A stretch of DNA of 64,000 bases from Megachile rotundata (Eukaryota > Arthropoda > Insecta > Hymenoptera > Megachilidae). Under the pieces are notes generated by a model. The model was not told the origin of the DNA. It searched no databases and saw nothing but the letters and a program-made list of their open reading frames with translations. The position numbers and the translations under genes were made by a program. The stretch is from the NCBI RefSeq assembly GCF_050947335.1, contig NC_134988.1:9672001-9736000 (forward strand). Direction: 5' to 3'. Below are positions 47,346 to 59,609 of the stretch, piece by piece. Every line of letters begins with the position of its first letter. Position 1 is the stretch's first letter.

Positions 47346-47960
47346 TAAAAAAGAGATCAACTTTTTTATTTCCATAAATATCAATGATATCAATGTTACA
47401 TGAAATGAAATTTAATATAAAGAAAAGATGTGAACAAGTGTTTTTTCTATTTATAAAATATCAACTACATCAATGTTACATAAACTAAAATTTATCCTTA
47501 AGAAAAGATGTGAAAAAGTATCCTTATTTTATGAAATATTAATAACACCAATGTTATTGTATAAAATAATATTTAACACAAAGAAAAGATGTCAAAAATG
47601 TTATTTATTTTTTTTACAAAATATCAACAATATCAACATCAAATAAAACAAAACTTATCCCACAGAAAAGATGTAAAAAATTATTTGTTCTTTTCATAAA
47701 ATATCATCTACATCAATGTTACATAAAATAAAATTGATCCCGAAAAAAAATATGAAATGATGTCCTTTTTTTAATAAAATATCACCGACATCAATCTTTT
47801 TACATAAAATAAAATTTTACACAAAAAAAAGATATCAAAAATTGTTATTTATTTTCATCTTAAATATCAACAATATCAGCCTCAAATAAAATGAAATTTA
47901 TCCTTGAGAAAAGATGTGACAAATTTTTTCTCTTCATAAAACAACGATGACATAAAATAA
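47346..47960. repeat. About 81-bp degenerate tandem repeat
   Basis: AGAAAAGATG recurs at about 47421, 47501, 47582, 47664, 47742 (decayed), 47823 (decayed) and 47907, spacing 78-84. Each unit also holds AAAATATCAAC and CATCAATGTTACATAAAATA. It directly adjoins the 27-bp array, and 81 is three times 27. Confidence 0.85.
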
Positions 47961-49610
47961 AACTTAGCACAAAGAAAACACGTTTTAACTTGAAACTTAT
48001 TCACTTTCAACTAATCCTTAAAATTGCCATAGCAAGAGGTCAAAACACAGACAAAAGTTGCTCTAAACTGATTTCATTTTTACCTACTTTCAAAATTGAC
48101 CTGAGTTATTTCACTGCCCTCATAAAACACCACTATTCACCACTAGCCTCTTTGTGTGCGCACGTTTTACAAGTTCACAACTGAGTATCGTTTTCTATAT
48201 GTATAGACAATAGAACGATGTCTTTTAACCTACTTTTCTTTATATTTAAACATTTTGCTTGTTAATATTATTTGTGGAGAATGGAAGGCAGAGAGGTTAG
48301 AGAATGATAAAAAAGTTTTCTAAAAGTTGCAACGGTACTGAGGATTAAGTTGAAGAGCTTTTCTGTTTCTTTGAGGCTGCGCAGTTTATGTTATATCGGT
48401 GTTTCCTGGAGGGTATGGTCGCTTTGACAGATCCTAAACTTTAGGGGTGCAAAAAGATCGGCACCTGGTAAACGTGACGGAAAATATATTTTTATATTTC
48501 ATGAATTTCAAATTCCTAAATTTCTGCATTTTCAAACGCTTTTATATTTCAAGGTTTGTTTCAACAGGTTAAAGTTAAATATAAGTTTCAAGGTTTTTAT
48601 ATTTCTTTGCTTTTAAATCTGTAAATTTTATAAATTTCTAAATTTCTATGGACCGCAACTTCCACAACATCGTGTGATAGAATTAACATAATTCACGTCA
48701 TACGTTTCAGTAACACATTTACAAAATATCTAGCTTTTTGTTATTTTAATATTTTGTGTCGATTCTTTAATATAAAGATTTAATAGTAATAAATTAGTAG
48801 TAGTTAGTAAGTATGTTTAAAGAACGTACATCGACATGAAAGTCACAAAATAATTTTGACAGCTTAAACCCATCACTACCGCGCGATCAAGAAATAGCGA
48901 TTTAAATATGTATTTTTTTACTATCACTTGCAATTATTTTAAATAAAATGTGCATCCAGTAAATATTTACTTACTAATTATATTATTAAAAATTCTTTTT
49001 GTTTCAATATTATATAACTTATAAAAGTTAACTTATTATTTGATGTATAAACTTACAACCCCTGCGGTAAACTTAAAATAAAAATGTATCTAGTAAGTAA
49101 TGGTTTAAGAAACATCATATAAGTTTGATAATATACATACTTGTAGTACAAACAAGTAATATATACAAAAATGTTTAACAATGTAACTTGCAATATTCTT
49201 ATACTGTCTAATTACACATTACTATTATAATGTGTTTATATATTCATTCTAAATATGTTAATAATTTTTGTGTATTTATTTTGTAAGATACATTGATAAA
49301 TATTCTTACATATTTTACTTCTTACTCTTTACAGACATTATATTTATATTTTAAATAATGTTATTTAATTATTAAATATTCTTAAACATACTCCGTCACG
49401 TTAACAAACTTATATTTTTTGATGTACAATAAATGAGAATGTAAAAAAAACTTGTCAAAATTTACTGATGTCACTTGCGGGTCAAAAATAGATAAAATAG
49501 AAGCCACAATAGATACACGACAGCAAGCAACCGCATTCTAAGTGTCAAGTACTCGGTAACAACCATTATTCTCATAATTTACGTAATGTCACGCAGCTTC
49601 CTTCTCTCAG
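47961..49610. other. AT-rich intergenic DNA
   Basis: Small unique blocks at 47990-48190 and 48340-48480; otherwise strongly AT-rich without clear repeats. No gene recognised. Confidence 0.45.
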
Positions 49611-49740
49611 AATGATCGATGGCGTAATAATGCGACAAAAGCCATTTGTTACGGGCACTTTGTCCGTCATCACGACTCTTCTTGCGAGTAGCCGTTCAAT
49701 TTTCTTGAACCCTGCTGTCACAGGGTCCGCAGCAGCCGCG
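49611..49740 (+). other. Candidate internal exon (130 bp), unrecognised
   Basis: Preceded by the strong acceptor CTTCCTTCTCTCAG (49597-49610) and followed by GTAAGT at 49741. One frame is open throughout, from the ATG at 49612, for 43 codons with a hydrophobic middle and an Ala-rich end. GC content is above that of the flanks. It could be a non-coding 5' exon of caudal, an exon of a long non-coding RNA, or chance. No domain recognised. Confidence 0.25.
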
Positions 49741-50194
49741 GTAAGTACCATAATTACTCGGTAGGTTTACAACCTGAAAGATGCGAAAATGCTGCAATAC
49801 CACAACAATGGTGACCCGTAACTACTATGAAAAACTACTACTTTCATTAAACAAAAAAAAAAAGAGAAAACATAAAAAAAGGGAGTATAAAAACAGTACG
49901 TTTCATATGAAAATGTTTAAGCAGTTGTAAAGACAAGATGTAATAAAAGATGGCAGAAGAGACAGAAGAGACATCTGTCTTTGGCAGAGTTGAGGCTATG
50001 GGAAAATTCTGTAATGTTATAATAATGGTGAGACGTAATTATCTCAAACATCTTGAACTTTAATTTAAAAAGGAATATGAGAAACTTTGATAAGGAGAGG
50101 AACATAGGAAACGACATTTAAGTCGGCGATGAAAAGAAGAGATATAAGTGTTTGGGATAAGAGTTGAGGTTATACGAAAATTATGCAATGTCAG
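49741..50194. other. Intergenic DNA
   Basis: AT-rich with purine-rich stretches leading into the next array. No gene seen. Confidence 0.4.
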
Positions 50195-50740
50195 AATCGT
50201 GGAAATTGGGGAAATTGAGAAATTGGAAAATTAGAAAATTGAGAAATTAGGAAATTGGGAAATTGGAATTTGGAGAATATGGGATTTGGGGATTTGGAAA
50301 ATTGGGGAAATTAGAATGGGAGAAATTGGGAATTGGGGAAATTGGGAATTGGGGAAATTGGGAATTGGGGAATATGGGATTTGGGAAATTTGAGATTTGG
50401 TGAATTTGAAATTTGGGGAATATGGAATTTGGGGAATTTGGGATTTGGTGAATTTGAAATTTGGGGAATATAGAATTTGGGGAATTTGGGGAATATGGGA
50501 TTTGGGAAATTGGGATTTGGGGAATATGGAATTTGGGGAATTTGGAATTTGGGAAATTGGAAAATTGGAAAATTGGAAAATTGGAAAATTGGAAAATTGG
50601 AAAATTGGAAAATTGGAAAATTGGAAAATTGAGAAATTAGAAAGTTCAGAAATTAGAAAATTGAGAAATTGGAAAATTGAGTAATTGGAAAATTGAAAAA
50701 TTGAAAAATTGAAGAATTAGAAAATTGGAAAATCGATAGA
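50195..50740. repeat. 8/16-bp minisatellite, GAAATTGG and TTGGAAAA types
   Basis: GGAATATGGGATTTGG-like 16-bp units give way at about 50555-50640 to a nearly perfect 8-bp TTGGAAAA array. The open frame of Trp-Lys-Ile-Gly-Lys-Leu repeats is an artefact. Confidence 0.93.
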
Positions 50741-51479
50741 AAATTCTGCAACGTCACAACAATAAATCACACCTACCCAAAAATCTCGAACAGCAACTAA
50801 ACAAAGCAAAGCACCCAAAAAACAGCCTACGCCCTAAAAATGTGTGAATAGTTCTAAACGAGTTGGCAATAAAAGAAAGAGACATCTTTATTCCCAAAAA
50901 TGGGTCGGTCCCACGAAAATGAATAAAGGAAGAATTGACAGATGTCGTATCCAAAGGAGAGCCCTAAAACGTTACCGTTTTAATTAAAAACGGGACCATT
51001 ATGGAAAGAAGGCAGTGTTCGGGTCAGTTTGTCCGTTCAGACCTTTTGTAACACATTGTTTGTCAGCCAGCCTGGAGCCCGATGATTGCTCTACATTGTA
51101 AGTTACCTCTTTAAAAATTTCCAACCTAACTGTAGTAGTGAAATTGCAGTTCGTAAAAGGGCGATCATAAAAGACCTGTAAAAGGACAGACCCGTCACCT
51201 CTTACTACGCGTACTGTAACACTGTACTGTAACACTAATCGCAGACTTAATTCCTCTTCTTGGTGACGTCGCTTTACGAATTCTGGGTTTTGGTACATTT
51301 AGGAAAAAGGGATGGTTCTTGTTTCGCTTGGGTATAGGTCGCTTTTGTTGTTTGATTGACGTCAGGGATTGATTTTAGGTTTGATTGACGTCAGGGGTTT
51401 TCTTGTTGTAGTAGGGATTTTTGATGATGAGTAATCATATGATGGGAGTAACTGTAGAAGTAATTGTGAGATATAGTGA
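50741..51479. other. Unique island between arrays
   Basis: GC-balanced sequence at 50760-51300 with a 99-codon minus-strand open frame (51298-50999) that resembles no family I know. Contains the duplication ACTGTAACACT and TTGATTGACGTCAGG twice near 51352 and 51382 (CRE-like TGACGTCA). No gene supported. Confidence 0.4.
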
Positions 51480-52600
51480 TTGTGAAGGAGGAAATTTGGG
51501 TGGTTGAAGATTTGGAGAGTTTGGAAGTTCAGAGTTTAGGAGTTTGAGAGATTGGAGGTGTTAGAAATTAGGGATTTGAGAATGTGGAAACTTGAGAATT
51601 TAGGGGTTGAGGTGTTGGAGACTTGAGAAGTTGGGAATTTGAGAATTTGGGAAATAGAAAATTTGGAGATTTGAGAATATGAGGACTTGAGTATTTGGGG
51701 ATTTGAGAATTTAGGAATTTTAGAATTTGGGAACTTGAGAATTTGGAGATTTGAGAATTTAGGAATTTTAGAATTTGGGAACTTGAGAAGTTGGGAATTT
51801 GAGAATTTGCGAAATAGAAAATTTGGAGATTTGAGAATTTGAGGACTTGAGTATTTGGGGATTTGAGAATTTAGGAATTTTAGAATTTGGGAACTTGAGA
51901 ATTTGGAGATTTGAGAATTTAGGTATTTTAGAATTTGGAAACTTGAGAAGTTGGGATTTGAGGATTTGGGGAATAGAAAATTTGGAGATTTGAGAATTTG
52001 GGAACTTGAGAATTAGGGAATTTGAGAATTTAGGGATTTTAGAATTTGGGAACTTGAGAAGTTGGGATTTGAGGATTTGGGGAATAGAAAATTTGATGAT
52101 CTGAGAATTTGGGAACTTGAAAATTTGGAAACTTGAGAAGTAAGGGCTTGAAAATTTAGGATTTGGGTATTCAGAAACTTGTGATTTTAGGAACTTGAGA
52201 ATTTGGTGTTTGGAAATTTAAGAATTTGAGAAATTAAGCATTTGAGAATTTGGTAATTTAAGCATTTGGAAACTTGAGAATTCCGGTATTTGAGATTTTG
52301 GGGACTTCAAAATTTAAAAGCTTGAAAATTGAAGGTTTGCGAACTTAGAGACCTGTGAATTAGGAGTCTTAAGGACATTAAGTGGATCAAGTGAATTTGA
52401 AGTCTTGAGGCTTTGAAAATTTAAGTGTCTAAGAAGTTAGATAGATGAGAATTTTGTGATTTGAAAATTTGAGAATGTGAGAACCTTGGACATGAGAATT
52501 CGAGGACTTGAACATTTTGAACTTGAAAATTTGAGGATTAAAGAATTAGTAGACTTAAGAATTTGCTAATCCGAATATATTGCACATCAACCCTTAGAAA
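51480..52600. repeat. 16-bp minisatellite, GAGAATTTGGGAACTT type
   Basis: About 1.1 kb of degenerate 16-bp units. Longer segments repeat within it: GAAATAGAAAATTTGGAGAT occurs near 51651 and again near 51811, about 160 bp apart (ten units). No coding content. Confidence 0.92.
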
Positions 52601-53259
52601 TTTAACTTTTTAAAGCTTGAAGAATTATGTCCTTGCAAATTTAAAGCTTCAGAAATATACAAGCATAAAATCTCTCTAATTCTTTCAGTATTTATATACT
52701 AAAATCAGAAAATTTTGTAACCGATAATCTGAAAGTTTGCAAACTCCAAAAGACAATTTGTCCTACCTGTGAAGGTCAATTCCCATTTCCACCGAAGAGG
52801 ACAATCGTCATTCTTACCTGAGAAATGTTTTGCAATTACAAGGAAGTGGTTACAGTATAATACGGGTAGAGGTTGGGAAAGACCGGAAAAATGAAGAAGG
52901 AACGCTGTATCCGTAGGCGGAGTGCCCCGAACCGACGCGAGGAAATGAAAAGGGTCCGCAAGTACTGCGTCGCACGGGGGTCAATATTTTGACACACGTC
53001 ACCGTCGGCGGCCTTTAGGGACAGATGCTATTATAACCGGAAGATTATCTTTGACTTCCACCTAACACAATTGGCGGTATTTCAATACGATGTTACCATT
53101 ATCATGTACTAATAACTTATTGACTATGGTTAATTTTTCATACGCAAACAGTAAACAGTGTCTATGATCAAACAAGGATTATGCTTATCCTAATTGAGAG
53201 TTGGGCAATGAACATGGAAGCTGATTATTAGTTAGTGAATTTAGTATAAACATTGTGTT
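52601..53259. other. Unique GC-richer island
   Basis: Positions 52770-53060 are GC-rich for this window (for example GCACGGGGGTCAATATTTTG, GTCACCGTCGGCGGCC). No recognised frame or RNA. Regulatory function for caudal is possible but only inferred from position and composition. Confidence 0.4.
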
Positions 53260-53299
53260 TTAATGAATATAATCAAAATGTTATATTTAATCAAATATA

Positions 53300-53580
53300 A
53301 TTGAACTATTATGTTTTAACAAATACAATTAAATGATTATATTTTATCAAATATGGACGAACTTTTATATTTTTACAAGTATGATTAAATGATTATATTT
53401 TATTAAATATGGACGAACTTTTATATTTTTACAAATATGATTAAATGATTATATTTTATTAAATATGGACGAACTTTTATATTTTAACAAATATGATTAA
53501 ATGATTATATTTTATTAAATATGGACGAACTATTATATTTTAACAAATATGATCAAACTATTATATTTCATGAAATGTGA
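53300..53580. repeat. 56-bp AT-rich tandem repeat
   Basis: ATGGACGAACTTTTATATTT recurs at 53353, 53409, 53465 and 53521, exactly 56 bp apart. Confidence 0.9.
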
Positions 53581-53779
53581 TGAAACTATCAATTCATCGA
53601 ACTATTTCATTAAATACAATCAAAATATTATAATTCATCAAATACAGTCGAAGTATTGTATTTTATTGAATATAATCGAACGATAGTGTTTTATCAATTA
53701 TTATAAAATAATTGTATTTCATCAAATGTAATTGAATGACCATATTTTATGAAATAGAAATTTTGGTAAAAATAAATAT

Positions 53780-54425
53780 TAAAAAATAGTGCAACCACCA
53801 ACTTGTATTTCATCAAATATATTAAAATAACCATAATTTACCAAATAGAATTTTTAACAGAGCAGTGAAGTGAATTTTCAAAAATAGTGCAACTAACATC
53901 TAGTATTTTATTGAATGCAAAATGATCGAATTTTACCAAATCAAATTTGCGACAGTAAAATGAATGAAATAAACTTAAAATAAATTTTGAAAAATAGCAC
54001 AACCAAGAACTAGCATTGTATCAAATACAAAATGACCGAATTTCACAAAATTAAATTTGTAACAGTAAAACAAATTAAATAAACTTGAAATAAATTTTGC
54101 AAAATAGCACAACCAAGAACTATTATTTTGCCAAATACAAAATGACCGAATTTCACTAAATAAATTTGTAACAATAAAATAAGTGAAATAAATTTGAAAT
54201 AAATTTTGCAAAATAGTGCAACCAACAACTAGTATTTTACCAAATTAAATTTGTGACAGTAAAACAAATTAAATAAACTAGAAATAAATTTTGAAAAATA
54301 GCACAACCAAGAACTAGTATTTTATCAAATATAAAATGACCAAACTAAATAAATTTGTAACAATAAAATAAGTGAAATAAATTTGAAATAAATTTTGTAA
54401 AATAGTGCAAGCAGCAACCAACAAA
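53780..54425. repeat. About 110-bp AT-rich tandem repeat
   Basis: AACCAAGAACTAGTATTTTA-like blocks occur near 53793, 53891, 54001, 54111, 54220, 54304 and 54408. Spacing is mostly 104-110, with one shortened unit of 84. Asn/Phe/Tyr-rich frames inside are artefacts. Confidence 0.88.
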
Positions 54426-55639
54426 CGTTGATAGCAAGATATTCAGGTAGTTCGATAAGAAACATTGTACCGTAAAATGCAATTGTTACGTGCAAATGTT
54501 TAATTCTCGTTTACACTTATGTAAACGTAATAAACGATGATGATCGATCTTAATCATACTCGCGGCATACACGAGTTTTTGGCTTTAAATCATTTTCCTG
54601 GCTGTTTGATTTATGGACTCGGTTGGTGCAGTTTATAATTGCTATACATTGTTAATTATATATGATTTTGTTACGACCACGCAATAAAATATAGTGTCAA
54701 TCTGTTAGCCTGCTGCAACGAACGCACTCGGTTTCATTCATAATTTCTACTTGCATAGTATTATTCTTTCAAAACACTCGAGCGTTTTCTAATTATTGTT
54801 AAACATACCTTTTGATTAACCGCGTCTATGTTTACCAAATTATTTCGCTCTCTGAGCCTTTTTATTGCATACAGTTCTAGTGGGTTTTTAATGTACATTC
54901 TTATTAGAGTATTCGAGATTAGGGAGATTGTCAATATTATTTTTTGTCAAAAATTATATTTTCTTCTTTATTATTGTGAAGTATTTTATTTTTTTAAATT
55001 TCTGAATTTTTACAAATATTTGTATCAATATGTTGTATTCTATTTGTGATATAATAATGTTAATATAATTAATATATTTTATTATTCATATAAGTCATTT
55101 ATAAATCATTTTATTATTCATGTAAGTCAATTTAACATAAAATATATTAATGAATTAATTAGGTAAATAATAAGTGTTCATGTAACTGAGAATATTAAAT
55201 GTATTGCTAACAAATTTTACAATTACATGAAAGAAACGTATTACATTTTTTATTCAACAAAATGATAACATTAATAAAAAGATAATAAGCAGGTATTTTC
55301 TATTAAAAAATTTAGTTAAAGAAGTATAATATATTGCAAACTTGTAATGTCTCAAAAGGTACAATAAAAAGTTACAAATATAAGGGTTGTTTTCATTAGC
55401 TCCATGCATTGTAAAGTTTACTTTTAATAATATTTATTAATATTTTACAAAATACAAGAATTTCTCAGAATATTATTTTAAGTAACACATTTGCAACACA
55501 ATACAAAAACTTAAATAAATATTTCTACAACTCACCATTAGAGGGTGGCCCTACAGAAACCATCATAATTATCAATTCACAAAAAAATATCAATTTACAT
55601 AAAAAATTTGAAGAATAATTCTTCTAAAAAAGCTATAAT
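54426..55639. other. AT-rich intergenic DNA upstream of caudal
   Basis: No gene or strong repeat seen. A hydrophobic 73-codon open frame from 54828 is a product of AT-rich composition. Confidence 0.45.
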
Positions 55640-56258
55640 ATTTTGCACATAATTAACCCGATTATTCAGTACCCCCGCAAGTTCCTCGTTCGATCGTCCC
55701 CACCCTGTCCCCGCACAAGATATATTTCCATAAGAGCAAGAAATGCGGATAAACCGCGTCAAGCGCGAAAAATGTTGTCTATTTCGCGTGTTTTACATCG
55801 GGCCTCGTATCAGGGGCGTGAGAGACGCCTTCCGCGTTTTTTATCAGCCACTGATATCTCCTTCGGTTGTATCGTTGCCGGGACGCCATTACGAACAACG
55901 CTAGAATCGGTGTTCCTTGATTGGTGGACGTTTGGTGGCGGTGGGGATGAGACCGTGCCGTAGGCGGACACGTCGTTTCGGTTCGGTCGCACCCTTCGTA
56001 ATCATAGAGCAGCAGACAGTCGTCGGTTCGGTGTCTAGTGTCAGTGTCTCTCCGAAAAGTTGGTCGTTAACGCGAACGTTATAGTTGTCCCGTGATGGGA
56101 GACCCGACGGTCCGTTGAACTCAGTCGACGTCACGTCGTCGTGCAGATCGCTCCGTTTCCGCCAGTGATCGGTGTCGTCCTGTGATCTTGAACGTTCCGT
56201 GATTAATTTTATTAGCAATCAGTTACGTGCGACGGGTGCACGGAATCAGCCCGGCCCC
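55640..56258 (+). promoter_or_regulatory. cad: Probable caudal promoter and 5' UTR
   Basis: GC content rises sharply from about 55660 up to the first coding exon. TTTCGCG at 55782-55788 and GCGCGAAA at 55763-55770 form two facing E2F-like sites. TCAGTGTC near 56041 fits an insect initiator. The transcription start is not determined. Confidence 0.5.
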
Positions 56259-56856
56259 ATGACGGACATCAGCAGCATCGGTATGGTCTCGTATTACAAC
56301 CCCCTGGCGATGTACCGCCAGCAGCAGCCGGCTGGACAACAACAGTTGGTCCAGCAGGTCCAGCAACACGGTCAGACGCAACAGGCGCAACAACACACGG
56401 CGATCACGTCCACCGACGGTGGACAGCAATATTGGTACGGGTACCCGCACGGGCACACGCACCCTGCCCACCATCAAGCCCCTCAACAGTATCTGGACCA
56501 CGCGGAGATGCTCTCCAATTGGTCGCATCCTCACACGCATCACTACACCCACATACAGTACCAACATCAGTACCAGCAACAACCGCAGATGACCACGGTG
56601 ACAGACTGGAGCGGAGACGAGACCAGCCCCAACGTGGGCGCTGGAGAACCTAGCCCGCCCATCACCGTCAGCGGGAGCGAGATCAGCAATCCTGGAACAC
56701 CATCCACTCCGCCGGCTAATAATAATAATAATTCGACCACTAATAATAATAATACTAGCCATAATAATAATAATACGACGCCTATGAGACCGGGACAGAT
56801 CAGAAGCCCTTATGAGTGGATGAAGAAGACGTCGTATCAGAGTCAACCAAATCCAG
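56259..56856 (+). CDS. cad: Homeobox protein Caudal, first coding exon (5' partial of the gene)
   Basis: ATG at 56259 gives 199 codons plus one base before the donor GGTTAG (GT at 56857-56858). Caudal is the ParaHox/Cdx homeodomain activator of posterior patterning and gut genes. Evidence: the block PSPPITVSGSEISNPGTPS shared with Drosophila Caudal; Asn runs coded by AAT triplets (56718-56778); Gln/His-rich N-terminal half; and the YEWM hexapeptide (residues 185-188) in SPYEWMKKTSYQSQPNPG, which precedes the homeodomain linker in the family. The homeodomain exon is not found before 64000. The Met at 56283 (MVSYYNPL) aligns with the known start of Drosophila Caudal (MVSHYYN) and may be the true start; the frame is also open upstream to 56172. 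Confidence 0.95.
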
Positions 56857-57700
56857 GTTAGTTGAAATTATTGATAGAGAGAATGGGAGGCTGTTATAGT
56901 TGGTGAAAGGTGGAATGCGAGGATGGGTGAGGATTGATGTTGAGAGTAGAGTCTTGATGTAAGTTGGATCCTGGTTGGTTGAGACTTTTAACGCAAGTTG
57001 GATTCAGGTTGGTTGAGACTTTTAGCGCAGGCTGGATCCAGGTTGCTTGAGGCTCTTAAAGTAAGTTAGATTCTGAACCAAGTTGGTTGGGACTCGTAAC
57101 TTGAGTTACATTTGTACTCAAGGTAGATTGAGACTTTTAGCGCTATTTGAGTTTGAAATCCTGCTTTATTGAGACTTTTAAAGTAAGTTAGATTCTAAAC
57201 CAAGTATGTTGAGACTCGTAACTTGAGTCAGATTTGAAATCCAAGTGGGTTGAGACTTTTAGCGTAACTTGGATTTGAAATACAGGTTAACTGAGACTTC
57301 TAACGTCAGTTAGACTTGAAATCCAAGTTGGTTAAAATGTATAACGAAAGTTGCATTTGAGTCCAGGTCGGTTGAGACTCTTAGCGCAAGTTAAATTTGA
57401 AATTCAAGTTAGATGGGATTTTTGACGAAAATTTAAGTTAAAATCTAAGTTAGTTAAGATTCTTGACGAAATGTAAAGTCGAGCTAGGGGTTGAAATTTT
57501 GAACGCATGGCTGAATTGAAATTTGAGTTAGATGAGATTTTTGAGGAAGATACAATTGAAACCCAAGTTAGTTGAGGTTTCTAATAAATATTTGAAATTC
57601 AAGAGAGACTTTTAATGAGAATTAGAATTGAAATGCAGTTTGAATGAGATTTGTAGCAAAAAATTAGAAATGAAATGCAAGTTTGACGCAAGGTAAATTG
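56857..57700. repeat. Degenerate 34-40-bp repeat in caudal intron 1
   Basis: GGTTGAGACTTTTAACGCAAG-like blocks recur at irregular 34-41-bp spacing from about 56980 (for example 56981, 57015, 57049, 57089, 57130), each followed by GTTAGATTTGAAATC-like sequence. Decays towards 57700. No exon. Confidence 0.75.
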
Positions 57701-57819
57701 AAATCAAGGTGGGTACCACGGGGTGCGCGCGCGACAAGATGAGCTCTGAAAGGAATACGACTTTGCGGAGAGTGGTAGTTTTTGAGATGTGGAAGAATTA
57801 GATTAAATCATGTGAAGTT

Positions 57820-58520
57820 TAGGTTTAAGGAACTGTAGCAAAGTAATGTATTTGTTCGGAACTTTCAAAGTTTTGTGGATTTGAAAATTGGGAAACTTGG
57901 GGATTTGGGAATTTGCGGATTTGAAAAGGGAAATTCTGCATTTGGGGATTTGGTTACTTGGTAATGGAGGATTTTGGAGATTTGGTAACTTGTTAATGTA
58001 CAAATTTGGAGATTTGGTAACTTGTTAATGTACAAATTTGGAGATTTGGTAATTTGTTAATTTGGGAATTTGGAGATTTGGTAACTTGCTAATGTTGGAA
58101 TTTGAAGATTTGGAAACTTGCTAATTTAGGAACTTGAGAATCTGGGAACTTGTTAGTTTAAAAATTTAAGAATCTGCAAACTTGTTAATTTGGAAATTTT
58201 AGAGTTTGGAAACTTGTTAGTTTAAAAATTTGAGAATCTAGAAACTTGTTAACTTGGAAATTTGAGAATCTAGAAATTTGTTAATTAAAAATTTGAGAAT
58301 TTGCAAACTTGTTAACTTGGAAATTTGAGAATCTAGAAAATTGTTAACTTGGAAATTTGAGAATCCAAAAACTTGTTAACTTGTTAATTTAAAAATTTGA
58401 GAATCTGCAAGCTTGTTAACTTGGAAATTTGAGAATCTAGAAAATTGTTAACTTGGAAATTTGAGAATCCAAAAACTTGTTAACTTAAAAATTTGAGAAT
58501 CAGAAATCTTAAAAAACCCC
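57820..58520. repeat. 32-bp (4 x 8) minisatellite in caudal intron 1
   Basis: Units such as GGAAATTTGAGAATCT + AGAAAATTGTTAACTT (32 bp), with earlier GGAGATTTGGTAACTTG types. Same 8-nt grain as the other arrays. Confidence 0.9.
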
Positions 58521-59609
58521 AAATTAACAATGTAAAAACACGAAAATTCAAAAGACTAAAACCAGAAAAATACAGAAAGAAAATCCAGTCCCAAAAATGT
58601 ACAAACACCTCTTTCAAATTTGAATATCCTAAAATTGGTCTTAATAATCAGACACAAATACTACTTACATCGAAATTAGCACTCAATTCAGAGCTCTTCT
58701 CGTGACGCACGCACAGGTCCTCGAGCAGCCCAAGAAACTTAATTCTAAAATGGTACCTCAGATAACGGCTGCTTGTTGCGTCAGAATGTAATTTGCTCTA
58801 ATTGTTTACATAAAATTAATCAACGACACCCAAAATTATTTCAAACAGTCTGTACGTTGATCAAGAAATCCTTTCAAAAACAATCATTTCTGAATAGAAA
58901 CTGTACAATATTCTCTGGCAAAATCTTAGGAATATCTCATAACTGTTAACCTAATTCAGATTTCGAAGTAAGCACAGTATCCTAGGACGTTGTTTTTCTG
59001 TATCAACATACGATATTTACAACTTCGACACAAGGGTACCATTGCTAGACTCTGTTTACGAAATTTGAAGATTTTATTAAAAAGCACAAACGGTGAGAAA
59101 TTGTGAAATTTCAAAGAGGAGCATAAATTGTAAATTGTAATTTAAATGATACTAAAATATTCGGGAAGATTATATTTAAATTTTTGATGTACGAAGAGTA
59201 GATGTGAATTGACGTTTCTTCATTGAAAATCGACCGTGAAGAAATGTGCTGTTTATAATCGATGTTTGTCAACGTAACTGATCGATATTGCCTGTTCCGC
59301 ATCGTCGGTTCAGGTAGTCTTTGTAACACCTTAGCACGTTACGATTTAAAACTGGAATTGTTAAATATGAATCGTTTGATTATAGTTCATGAATTTGTAA
59401 ATTAATATATTTGTATATTGTTTATTTGAGAGTAGAGAAATTTTGAAAGATTAAGGTTTAGAATTTAGAATTTAAGAAATGAGTTAGGAGGCTTCGGAAG
59501 ACAAAATGGCGAGAAGGTTCTACTAGCGGCTGGAATGTGCTAGAAGCATCGTGTTTAACTTGGAAGAGTGATGGAGACACTTTTCTTGCAGTTTGCAAAT
59601 TTTTTAAGC
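58521..59609. other. cad: Caudal intron 1, unique sequence
   Basis: No homeodomain exon or other gene. AAAATGGC lies at 59513-59520. Positions 58690-59080 and 59200-59340 are moderately unique. Confidence 0.45.

Noticed and set aside
46965..47393. 142-codon FFYKISCNL repeat frame
   Set aside because: The 27-bp unit is a multiple of three, which alone keeps the frame open; no flanking gene structure.
50999..51298. 99-codon minus-strand frame
   Set aside because: No family resemblance and no gene context; a frame of this length is plausible by chance in a GC-balanced block.
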